From Pseudorhodobacter sp. (GTDB taxonomy: Bacteria; Pseudomonadota; Alphaproteobacteria; Rhodobacterales; Rhodobacteraceae), in contig JAHEDL010000004.1 in the NCBI GenBank assembly GCA_024641255.1, forward strand, positions 1 to 9,979: a stretch of 9,979 nt of DNA, read 5' to 3'. This document shows, piece after piece, positions 1 to 9,979 of the stretch; position 1 is the stretch's first letter, and each line of letters opens with the position of its first letter. The position numbers and the translations under genes were made by a program. The notes under the pieces are model-generated. The model was not told the origin of the DNA. It ran no database searches and saw only the letters and a list, made by a program, of their open reading frames with translations.

Positions 1-161
1 TCAAGTCTGCGCTTGGTTTCTGGATCGCTTTGCGCCGAAAAGCAGGCATCGCGGCTGCGCTGTGCCCGGGTCTGTTAATCTGGTGTTCGACGTCTTTGTG
101 CGGCAAGCTGTTGGCTGATGCGGCTTTGCGCCGCCGCGTTCCGGTGCCTTGTCGCTTGCCG

Positions 162-187
162 ATCAGGACTGCCTATCATAGCCTGAT
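162..187 (+). promoter_or_regulatory. Possible promoter/operator region of the first LysR gene
   Basis: A 6-bp inverted repeat, ATCAGG (162-167) and CCTGAT (182-187), flanks a TATCAT box at 174-179 that matches five of six bases of a sigma-70 -10 element. A weak -35 candidate, TTGTCG, lies at 149-154 with a 19-base spacer. The arrangement sits just upstream of the ATG at 191 and could serve autoregulation, which is usual for LysR genes. The TATCAT box is only 12 bases from the ATG, so the transcript leader would be very short. The repeat is short and could be chance. Confidence 0.25.
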
Positions 188-190
188 GTC

Positions 191-1144
191 ATGCACGCCC
201 TGCGCAATCATATCCCTTCGGCCAATGTGCTTTTCACTTTCGAGGCTGCTGCCCGGCGCCGCAGTTTTACCGCCGCTGCGGAGGAGTTGAACGTCTCTCA
301 GCCCGCAGTTTCTAAGATGATCAGACAGTTTGAGGCGTCTTTGGGCTTCAAACTGTTTCACCGCGATACCCGGCCTTTGGAGCTAACCGCCGAGGGCAAA
401 CGGCTTTTCGTCGATGTCGAGCGCAGCTTCGATTTGCTGAACGCCTCGATCATGGCCATGCGGCAGGGGGTGCGGCGCGACACGGTACGGGTGGCGTTTT
501 CGGCGTCGTTTTTGCAGCTTTGGCTGTTGCCCCGGCTGGCGGATTTCACCGAAACCCACCCCGGTATTGACCTTGCGATTTTGGAAAGCAGCCATGATGA
601 CATAGACCTTTATGCCGAGGGGATCGAAGTCTCGGCGCGTCTTGGTGATGGCAACTGGGCCGACCTTGCGGCGCAAGAGTTGGTGCCTGAAGTGATTTTT
701 CCCGTGGCCCACCCCGGTTTCATTGCGAAAACAGGGGGGCATATCGGCGACCTCGCCCGCGCCCGCCTGTTGCATTTTCGCGAAAAACACCGTGTGCGCT
801 TTGGGTGGCGGGACTGGTTGTCGGCGACCGACGGCGCTGCGGGGCGGGTGGAGGAGGCGGTGGTTTTCTCGGACGCCTTGGGCTCTTTGGGGGCTGCCAG
901 CCTTGGGCATGGTGTGGCACTTGGCTGGTCGCATCTGGTGTTGGATCAGGTGTTGGCAGGCAACTTGCAACAGGTTGGGCCGCGGCGGTTGGCGACGGGA
1001 AAGTCGATCTGGCTGGTCAGCTCGCGCCGCAAGTCCCAGTCGCCGGCAGCCGAAGCTTTCGTCCAGTGGGTGTTGCGGCGGATGGGTCAGGACCGCGCAG
1101 CGCATCCGGGGATATTTCTGCCGCAAGATAATCTGAAGTTATGA
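191..1144 (+). CDS. LysR-type transcriptional regulator, GcvA-like
   Basis: The 317-residue product is a normal length for a LysR-type DNA-binding regulator. Residues about 13-70 form the winged helix-turn-helix: the FEAAARRRSFTAAAEELN segment, then the recognition helix around SQPAVSKMIRQFE (36-48) and the wing with FHRDTRPLELT. Residues about 95-300 are the periplasmic-binding-protein-like effector domain. Within it, the VFSDALGSLGAASLGHGVALG segment matches the place where GcvA-type regulators carry their effector-pocket and dimer residues. The ATG at 191 fits the N-terminal length of the family, although no strong ribosome binding site is visible. The gene reads in the same direction as the MttB-like gene that starts 74 bases after its stop, so it is a plausible activator of that catabolic unit; this is inferred from context alone. 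The effector is unknown. Confidence 0.93.
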   Translation: MHALRNHIPSANVLFTFEAAARRRSFTAAAEELNVSQPAVSKMIRQFEASLGFKLFHRDTRPLELTAEGKRLFVDVERSFDLLNASIMAMRQGVRRDTVRVAFSASFLQLWLLPRLADFTETHPGIDLAILESSHDDIDLYAEGIEVSARLGDGNWADLAAQELVPEVIFPVAHPGFIAKTGGHIGDLARARLLHFREKHRVRFGWRDWLSATDGAAGRVEEAVVFSDALGSLGAASLGHGVALGWSHLVLDQVLAGNLQQVGPRRLATGKSIWLVSSRRKSQSPAAEAFVQWVLRRMGQDRAAHPGIFLPQDNLKL

Positions 1145-1182
1145 TGCCGGGTAAATTTTGTGCCGTTCCGCATGGGCTGCCG

Positions 1183-1203
1183 CTTGGGCTAGGCTAGCCC
1201 AGG
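1183..1203 (+). promoter_or_regulatory. Hairpin/inverted repeat in the leader of the MttB-like gene
   Basis: TGGGCTA (1185-1191), a 3-base gap and TAGCCCA (1195-1201) form a perfect 7-bp inverted repeat. It extends by one wobble and one C-G pair to 1183-1203. It ends 5 bases before the GGAGG ribosome binding site (1209-1213) of the next gene and is not followed by a T-run. It could be an mRNA leader hairpin, a regulator binding site, or a weak terminator for the upstream LysR gene. The sequence does not decide between these. Confidence 0.4.
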
Positions 1204-1218
1204 TAACTGGAGGCGGAA

Positions 1219-2718
1219 ATGGACACCAAACGCAGCGGCAGAGCCGCACGAGTGCAGGCGCGGACCATGGCGGCGCCAGTCTATTTGCCCGCCGCCCGAC
1301 TTAACGTCGGACCAATCGACCTGCTTGGCCCCGAGGGGGTTCAACGCATCCACCGCGCCGCGATGCGAATTCTGTTCCAGACCGGCATCGTTTTTCGCGA
1401 CCCGGTGGCCTTGGCCGACTGGGCCCGCGCCGGAGCGAATGTGCAAGGCGAGCGGGTGCACATCCCCGAAGATCTTGTGATGCATCTGATCAGCCAAGCG
1501 CCCGCAGACTATCGATTTCACGCCCGAAATCCGGCCCATACGGTAGATGTCGGCGGCAAAAGCGCCGTATTCGCCAATGTCTATGGCGCGCCCTTTGTCT
1601 ACGGCTTGGACGGAGAACGCCGCCGGTCGGAGCTTGCCGATACGCGGAACTTCCTCAAACTGGCGCAGATGAGCCCCGCCATGCATGTTGCGGGCATCTT
1701 GCCGGTCGAGCCGCAGGACGTGCCGGTTGCGCAGCGTCACCTTGACCTTGTATCCTCGGCGCTGAGCTTGTCGGACAAGCCGATCATGGGGTCTGTTCAT
1801 TCCGAAACCGCCGCCCGTGATACGATTGACATGCTGCGGATTGTTTTTGGTGACGACCATCTGCAGCAAAATGTCGTCGTCACGGCACTGTTGAACTGCA
1901 ACACCCCGTTGGTCTGGGACGAAACAATGCTGTAGTCCCTGCGCATCTATGCCGCCGCCAACCAGCCCGCGCTTTTGACGCCGTTCCTATTGGCCGGAGC
2001 CAGCGCCCCTGCAAGCCCGCAAATCGGCGTGGCGCTGCTGTTGGCCGAGGCGCTTGCCGGGATCGCCTATGCGCAGTTGATCCGTCCGGGGTGCCCGATG
2101 GTGCTTGGGGTCGCGCTGATGGGGGTTTCGATGAAGTCCGGCGCGCCAATGATGGGCACGGCCGAGCCGGGGTTGATGAACCTGCTGGTTGGCCAGATGG
2201 CGCGGCATTACCGTTTGCCGTGGCGGTCTTGCACCATGTGGACCGGGTCTAAAAGCGCGGACATTCAGGCGGGCTATGACTCGGCCAATTCGATGTGGCC
2301 GGTGCTGTTGGGGGGCTGCAACTATATCATGCACTCGGCCGGGTTTCTGGAAGGCGCCCTTGGGGTGTCATATGCGAAATGGGTGCAGGACGCGGCGCAG
2401 CTTGAGGGGTTTCATCGCTTCTTCGCCGGGATCGGCGATGAAGACCTTGATGCGATCCTTGGCGATATCGACAGGGTCGGGCCGGGCGGGCATTTTCTTG
2501 GCACAGATCATACACGGCTAAACCCCTTCGTGATCAACCGCTTGCAGAACAACGACAGCTACGAGCAGTGGTTGGATGAGGGCGCGAAGACAGGCGAGGC
2601 CGTGGGCAACGCCGAAGCGCGTCGGATGTTGGAAACCTATGTGGCGCCCAGCATGGACGACGACCGGCTTGGGGCGCTGGAAGACTTTGTGGCGCGGCGG
2701 CGGCTGGCGCTAGGTTGA
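1219..2718 (+). pseudogene. Trimethylamine methyltransferase (MttB/COG5598) family protein, interrupted by an in-frame TAG
   Basis: Read through one TAG, this frame encodes 499 residues, the normal length for the MttB family of corrinoid-dependent methyltransferases. These transfer a methyl group from trimethylamine or from quaternary amines such as betaines to a corrinoid protein. A clear GGAGG ribosome binding site (1209-1213) sits 5 bases before the ATG. Family features lie on both sides of the TAG: LVWDETML just before it, then LTPFLLAGASAPAS, AEALAGIAYAQLIRPGCP, SMKSGAPMMGT, DIQAGYDSAN, MHSAGFLEGALG and GPGGHFLGTDHTR. The stop at codon 239 (1933-1935) would leave a 238-residue half TIM barrel, which should be inactive. 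In-frame starts after it (TTG 1975, ATG 2098) lack a good ribosome binding site. The next gene starts 10 bases after the final TGA, so the two are probably cotranscribed. Non-pyrrolysine family members act on glycine betaine, proline betaine or carnitine; the substrate here is unknown. A sequencing error would make this an intact gene. Confidence 0.85.
1933..1935 (+). other. In-frame amber (TAG) codon inside the MttB-like gene
   Basis: The TAG is codon 239 of the frame opened at 1219, and the same frame stays open to TGA at 2716-2718. Homologues I recall carry D or E after the DETML-like motif, so a single G-to-T change from GAG would create it. Pyrrolysine in Methanosarcina MttB is at residue 334, which corresponds here to the segment near codons 333-352 (around WRSCTMWTGSK), about 95-110 codons downstream. 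The internal TAG is therefore not at the pyrrolysine site. No other gene with a visible end in this window stops with TAG; they use TGA or TAA. Confidence 0.9.
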
Positions 2719-2728
2719 AAAAGGACAA

Positions 2729-6311
<3,583 letters not shown>

Positions 6312-6323
6312 TCAGGCTTCACA

Positions 6324-7226
6324 ATGCGTCCCTATTCGATGAATGAACTGGCAGCTTTCGCCGCTGTCGCGCGGGAGCGCAGCTTTACCAAAGCAGCGGC
6401 GCAGATGGGTGTATCGCCTTCGGCCCTGAGCCAGACCATCCGGCAGCTTGAGGAAACCTTGGGGGTGCGGCTGTTGATGCGCACCACCCGCAGCGTGTCG
6501 ACCACCGAGGCAGGGCAGCGGTTGTTGGCCACCGTCGCGCCGCGCTTTGACGAAATTCGTACCGAACTGGCGCAGCTTAGCGCGTTTCGTGACCGCCCCG
6601 CAGGAACGGTGCGGATTACCGCCAGCGAATATGCCGCCGAACGGGTTCTGTGGCCCAAGTTGGCGCCGGTGCTGCGCGCCTATCCAGAGATCAATCTGGA
6701 ACTGTCGATCGACCACGGCTTTCGCGACATCGCTGCCGAAGGTTTTGACGCCGGTGTGCGGTTGGGCGAAAGCGTGGAAAAGGACATGGTCGCGGTGCGG
6801 ATCACCCCGGATGGGCGTCTGGTGGCGGTGGCAACGCCGGACTATTTCGCGCAGCATCCGCCACCGCAGACGCCCAAAGAGTTGACCGTGCATCGCTGCA
6901 TCAACCTGCGCATGGTCAGCAGCGGTGGGCTTTATGCGTGGGAATTCCAGAAGGGCCAGGACGATCTGCGGGTGCGGGTTGACGGGCAAGTAACGTTCAA
7001 TTCGGTCAACGCCTGCCTGCAAGCGGTGCTGGACGGGTTCGGCATTGCTTTCCTGCCAGAGGCTGCGGTGCTGCCCTATATTGCCTCGGGCGTGCTGCAA
7101 CTGGTGCTGGACGACTGGAGCCAGCCGATTTCGGGCCTGCACCTTTACTACCCAAACCGCCGCCAGACCTCGCCCGCATTCCAGATCGTCATCGACGCCC
7201 TGCGGCATCGTGCGGCTTATGCGTGA
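6324..7226 (+). CDS. LysR-type transcriptional regulator, CrgA-like
   Basis: The 300-residue product is a standard LysR regulator. The winged helix-turn-helix covers residues about 5-65: ERSFTKAAAQMGVSPSALSQ (18-37), then IRQLEETLGVRLLMRTTRSV. The effector-binding domain runs from about 92 to 295, with GTVRITASEYAAERVLWPKL, the FDAGVRLGE hinge segment and AVLDGFGIAFLPE, all characteristic of the CrgA-type subgroup. The ATG at 6324 has only a weak CAGG as ribosome binding site. It is divergent from the aldo/keto reductase gene and likely controls it and itself through the TTATAA repeats in the shared spacer. The effector is unknown; regulators of this subgroup often respond to small aldehydes, quinones or related electrophiles, which would suit a neighbouring reductase, but this is inference. 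Confidence 0.94.
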   Translation: MRPYSMNELAAFAAVARERSFTKAAAQMGVSPSALSQTIRQLEETLGVRLLMRTTRSVSTTEAGQRLLATVAPRFDEIRTELAQLSAFRDRPAGTVRITASEYAAERVLWPKLAPVLRAYPEINLELSIDHGFRDIAAEGFDAGVRLGESVEKDMVAVRITPDGRLVAVATPDYFAQHPPPQTPKELTVHRCINLRMVSSGGLYAWEFQKGQDDLRVRVDGQVTFNSVNACLQAVLDGFGIAFLPEAAVLPYIASGVLQLVLDDWSQPISGLHLYYPNRRQTSPAFQIVIDALRHRAAYA

Positions 7227-7418
7227 GGAGTTGATGTGAGGTGTCGAGGGACTGCAGAGAAATTTCGGTTGGCAAGACGGTTGAGGCGGATTGCCAAGGC
7301 GCAGAGATCCGTTTGCAGACACAAGAGCCCGTCGGCCCTTCACGGGGTAGGGCTGGGCTGGCGCGTTTGGCATAATGATCCTCGCACCGTCTGCGTTTTG
7401 ATCATGTTATCCGGTGTT

Positions 7419-7463
7419 AATCTTGCCGCGGCGCGCCACCTGCCCCGCGCCCGAGGCAAGATT
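7419..7463. repeat. Strong two-step hairpin (inverted repeat)
   Basis: AATCTTGCC (7419-7427) pairs perfectly with GGCAAGATT (7455-7463). Inside a small 2/3-base internal loop, GGCGCG (7430-7435) pairs with CGCGCC (7446-7451) around a 10-base loop. Fifteen paired positions in 45 bases is more than expected by chance. No T-run follows on either strand, so a classical terminator is unlikely. It could be a structured RNA element, a protein binding site, or the remains of a mobile-element end. Confidence 0.6.
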
Positions 7464-7539
7464 TGCTGCCCGAAAGGGATCTGCGTATCGGTGGTGGCAG
7501 GACCACAACTGCGACCGGTCTGGGCTGGACATCCCGTCA

Positions 7540-7748
7540 AGCCTGCGGCCGTTGGTTTGCGCACGCGGTCTTCGCGGCATTGGCGCGGTGTTGCTGATGG
7601 CTTTGGCAATGGCGTTGATGCGTGAAACGGTGCCCGTACCGCAGGGCTGATTGCTGGTGCATCGGTAATGGGGTGCGTTTTCGCCTTTGACGTCGGCACA
7701 AATGCGTTTGGGCTGGCATCGGTTTCGGCATCCAATTCCACCGCGTGA
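7540..7748 (+). pseudogene. Possible remnant of a major facilitator superfamily transporter
   Basis: The frame from 7540 reads SLRPLVCARGLRGIGAVLLMALAMALMRETVP and then stops at 7648-7650. This resembles the helix-4 region of drug-efflux MFS transporters, where I recall a pattern close to LVAARALQGIGAALMMAL..ALVGETVPKARTG. The expected continuation ARTAG appears from 7632 in a different frame (7632-7748), which then runs into a stop at 7746-7748. The pattern fits a frameshifted fragment of about 70 residues from a gene of 400 or more. No start, no ribosome binding site and no other transporter segments are recognisable nearby. The match is from memory and short, so a chance resemblance is possible. 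Confidence 0.35.
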
Positions 7749-7804
7749 ACAGCGGATAGTGCAACATGCGTTGCAAAACCCAGTTATAGACTTCGGAAAC
7801 CACG

Positions 7805-9979
7805 TTATCCCCGGATCAGCATCGCCCGGTTCTGCGCGGTGTGGGCGTAGAATATGGCCTTGGCGGCTTCGGTCGCGGCAATATACAGCGTGACGACTCC
7901 CAGACCGGCAAGCAGCAGATGCCATGGCAGTGGAACCAAACCGACAAGCGTTGCAACCGGCGGCACATAGGGCAGTGCGATTGCCAGGGTGGCGACGGCG
8001 GCTGTGGCCAATGTCAGCATTCGCCCCGGTCTGCTGCGCCAAGCCGGGCGTCGGGTGCGCAACACCAGCACCACGGCCAATTCGGTCAGCAAAGACACAA
8101 CAAACCATGTACTTTGAAACAGGCCCTCGCCCGCATGAAAGACGGTGATCAGAAGCGCAAACATCACTAGGTCAAACACGGTGCTGATCAGCCCGAACAC
8201 GATCATATAGCTGCGGATCGACGCAATGTCCCAATGCGGGGCGCGGTCGACCATTTCGGCATCCACATCATCGCCGGCAATCGCCAGCGATGGGATATCG
8301 GACAGGAAATTGTTCAGCAGGATTTGCGATGCCAGCAGCGGCAGATAGGGCAGAAACAGCGTGCCAATCGCCATGCTGATCATGTTGCCAAAATTGGCGC
8401 TGGTGGTGATTGAAATATACTTCAAGGTGTTCGCAAAGGTGCGCCGCCCATCGACAATGCCTTGGCGCAACACGTCCAAATCACGTTCCAGCAGCACGAT
8501 ATCAGCACTTTCACGCGCCGCATCCACCGCCTTATCAACCGAGACCCCAACATCGGCCAAGCGCAAGGCAGGTGCGTCATTGATGCCATCGCCCATATAG
8601 GCCACAGTATGGCCCCGCGCCTGCAGTGCGCGTACGATCCGCTCTTTTTGCTGCGGATCAACTTCGGCAAAGATGTTTTTGGCTTCGGCAAGGTGGAACA
8701 ATGCCTCGTCGCGGGTCTGGTTCAATTCGGTGCCAGTCATGATTTGCGGTGCAAGCCCAACGGCGCGTGCGACATGCTCGGCGACATGGCGGTTGTCGCC
8801 CGAGATGATCTTGACGGTGATGCCAATCGCGGACAGCCCGGCCAATGCCTCTTTGATGCCGGGCTTGAGAGGGTCTAGAAACAGCAACATGCCCTGAAGG
8901 GTCATTCCGGCTTCGTCCGCGATGTCATAATGCGGCTTGGCGGGCATTTGGCGGGTGGCAAGGCCAAGCGCCCGAATGCCGTCGATCCCTTGTTGGGCAT
9001 AAAGTGCTGTCACACGGTCGCGCGCGTTTTGATCCAGATCGACGTCGCCTGCCGGGGTTGCAAGTTTGCTGCAGCAGGTCAGAACCTCGGCAAATGCGCC
9101 CTTGGTCACCACAAGATGGCCGCCGCCCGCGCCTTCATCGACAACAATGGTCAGGCGCTTGCGCTGAAAATCATAGGGAATTTCGTCAATCTTGGTCACG
9201 CCCGAAAGCGTGGCACCGCGGGCTTTGGCCGCCGTGACAATCGCGGCATCCAAGGGGTTTTCGATGCCAGTTTCCAACTGCGCATTGATCAGAGCCAGAC
9301 GAAACAGCGGGTCAGAGGCGGCACCGCTGGCATCAATCACCGCATGTAGCACCACCTCGCCGGTGGTCAGCGTTCCGGTCTTGTCGGTGCAAAGCACATC
9401 GACCGTGCCAAGGTTTTCAATCGCCGCGGTTCGGCGCACGATCACACCACCGCGCGCCATACGCCGCGCCCCAACCGACATCGTCACCGACACGATGGCT
9501 GGCAGCAGTTCCGGGGTCAGCCCAACCGCCAAAGCGACGGAGAACAGCAGGCTGTCAATCACCGGCCGGTGCAGCATCAAGTTGGCCGAAAGCACCAGCG
9601 TCACGATCACCATCATTACGCGGGTCAACAAGGTGCCAAAGCGCCGGATGCCACGTTCAAAATCGGTTTCAGGATCGGCGGCGGCGATTTTCCCGGCAAT
9701 TTGGCCAAAGGCGGTGTCGCGGCCTGTTTGCATGACCAACATACGCGCCATGCCGCTGCGCACAGAGGTGCCCAGAAACACCACATTGGTGCGTTCGGGC
9801 ATCGACGCGGTTTCGGGCGTCGGGCCGCTGTGCTTTTCAACCGGAAAGGATTCCCCCGTAAGTGCTGCCTGAGAAACCAGAAAATCGCGCGCCTCGATCA
9901 CCACGCCATCGGCTGGAACCAGATTTCCTGCGGCCAGCAACACAATGTCGCCGGGCACCACCTGATCGGCCGGGATCAC
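7805..9979 (-). CDS. mgtA: Magnesium-translocating P-type ATPase (MgtA/MgtB family), N-terminus outside the window
   Basis: The visible 724 residues are the C-terminal four fifths of a P3B-type ATPase, an inner-membrane pump that imports Mg2+ using ATP. In order they show the actuator motif TGES (41-44), a membrane pair at about 118-168 with LTPELLPAIV replacing the usual PEGL, and the phosphorylation motif DKTGTLT (Asp199). The nucleotide-binding KGA follows near 290, then ISGDN, GDGINDAP near 460, and six C-terminal membrane helices beginning with the NFGNMISMAIG helix. LTPELLP and NFGN are hallmarks of MgtA/MgtB rather than Ca2+ or heavy-metal pumps. It stops at TAA (7805-7807) with LIRG. 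The GTG at the window edge is an internal valine, because the actuator domain is already under way there; roughly 130-180 residues should lie beyond. Its promoter and any Mg2+-sensing leader are out of view. It is not obviously linked to its neighbours. Confidence 0.94.
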   Translation of the reverse strand: MIPADQVVPGDIVLLAAGNLVPADGVVIEARDFLVSQAALTGESFPVEKHSGPTPETASMPERTNVVFLGTSVRSGMARMLVMQTGRDTAFGQIAGKIAAADPETDFERGIRRFGTLLTRVMMVIVTLVLSANLMLHRPVIDSLLFSVALAVGLTPELLPAIVSVTMSVGARRMARGGVIVRRTAAIENLGTVDVLCTDKTGTLTTGEVVLHAVIDASGAASDPLFRLALINAQLETGIENPLDAAIVTAAKARGATLSGVTKIDEIPYDFQRKRLTIVVDEGAGGGHLVVTKGAFAEVLTCCSKLATPAGDVDLDQNARDRVTALYAQQGIDGIRALGLATRQMPAKPHYDIADEAGMTLQGMLLFLDPLKPGIKEALAGLSAIGITVKIISGDNRHVAEHVARAVGLAPQIMTGTELNQTRDEALFHLAEAKNIFAEVDPQQKERIVRALQARGHTVAYMGDGINDAPALRLADVGVSVDKAVDAARESADIVLLERDLDVLRQGIVDGRRTFANTLKYISITTSANFGNMISMAIGTLFLPYLPLLASQILLNNFLSDIPSLAIAGDDVDAEMVDRAPHWDIASIRSYMIVFGLISTVFDLVMFALLITVFHAGEGLFQSTWFVVSLLTELAVVLVLRTRRPAWRSRPGRMLTLATAAVATLAIALPYVPPVATLVGLVPLPWHLLLAGLGVVTLYIAATEAAKAIFYAHTAQNRAMLIRG

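Larger units (their letters stand above)
7227..7804. other. 578-base gene-free stretch between the LysR and P-type ATPase genes
   Basis: No convincing complete gene lies here. Open frames occur on both strands, as expected in GC-rich DNA, but their translations are rich in Arg, Pro, Cys and His and resemble no family I know. The stretch contains a possible hairpin at 7326-7359 (AGCCC/GGGCT plus GCCC/GGGC, no T-run), a strong hairpin at 7419-7463 and a transporter-like fragment at 7540-7748. It looks like a region of gene decay or a junction left by a deletion. No T-rich terminator for either flanking gene is evident. Confidence 0.6.

Noticed and set aside
2..118. Open + strand frame ending in TGA at 116-118, a possible C-terminal tail of a gene starting before the window
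   Set aside because: Only 38 codons are visible, with no recognisable motif; other frames here are equally open for similar lengths.
101..161. Inverted repeat CGGCAAGC (101-108) and GCTTGCCG (154-161)
   Set aside because: Eight-base arms with a 45-base gap are not rare in GC-rich DNA, and nothing else marks the spot.
1933..1935. Pyrrolysine codon in the MttB-like gene
   Set aside because: The TAG is at codon 239, whereas pyrrolysine is at residue 334 in Methanosarcina MttB; here that region (near codons 333-352) is encoded by sense codons. No pyl genes are in the window, and the presumed group normally lacks them.
7236..7625. 129-codon + strand frame with a GTG start and a GGAG 5 bases upstream, directly after the LysR stop
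   Set aside because: The product is Arg- and Cys-rich, matches nothing known, has no hydrophobic core and runs through a strong hairpin. The ribosome-binding-site-like GGAG may be chance.
7537..7803. 89-codon - strand frame with a GTG start just after the ATPase stop (begins VSEVYNWVLQRMLHYPLF)
   Set aside because: The first 20 residues look protein-like, but the rest turns into a Gln/Arg/His-rich string typical of non-coding GC-rich DNA. No ribosome binding site fits, and it overlaps the transporter-like fragment.
7407..8108. 233-codon - strand frame overlapping the end of the ATPase gene
   Set aside because: It is out of frame with the ATPase across its conserved C-terminal helices and shows no family features.
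9977..9979. GTG at the window edge as the start of the P-type ATPase
   Set aside because: The first visible residues already belong to the actuator domain (VVPGDIV follows at once), so the true start must lie outside the window.

Overview
The window looks like a chromosomal segment of an alphaproteobacterium, most likely Rhodobacteraceae (Roseobacter/Rhodobacter group). This is inferred from the GC-rich coding style, the leading use of GGC, GCC, CTG and CGC codons, and the gene families present. It holds five intact or window-truncated protein genes, one gene broken by a nonsense codon, and a roughly 580-base gene-free stretch with a decayed gene fragment. No RNA gene, CRISPR array, insertion sequence or phage element was seen.

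Left part (191-5149, + strand): a LysR-type regulator of the GcvA kind, a trimethylamine methyltransferase (MttB/COG5598) family gene, and 10 bases further on a large FAD oxidoreductase fused to a GcvT-like folate-binding domain (dimethylglycine/sarcosine dehydrogenase family). Together they look like a catabolic unit for methylated amines or betaines: one enzyme moves or removes a methyl group from an N-methyl compound, and the other oxidatively demethylates the product and passes the C1 unit to tetrahydrofolate. The MttB-like reading frame is interrupted at codon 239 by an in-frame TAG (1933-1935) but then runs open for another 260 codons with full family similarity. The TAG is far from the place where pyrrolysine sits in archaeal MttB, so a recent nonsense mutation or a sequence error is the best explanation. 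The operon ends at a strong hairpin (5168-5206).

Middle part (5237-7226): an aldo/keto reductase (- strand) and a CrgA-like LysR regulator (+ strand) are divergently transcribed from a 97-base spacer. The spacer carries three TTATAAG/CTTATAA elements. Two of them form a perfect 7-bp inverted repeat with an 11-base gap that overlaps a TATAAT box, which is a convincing candidate operator.

Right part (7227-9979): a gene-free stretch with GC-rich hairpins and a short, frameshifted fragment resembling a major facilitator transporter, then the last 724 residues of a magnesium-type P-type ATPase (MgtA/MgtB family) on the - strand, whose N-terminus lies beyond the window.

No wholly new system is evident. 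The points most worth checking are the amber codon in the methyltransferase, the MttB-oxidoreductase pairing, and the TTATAA operator cluster.
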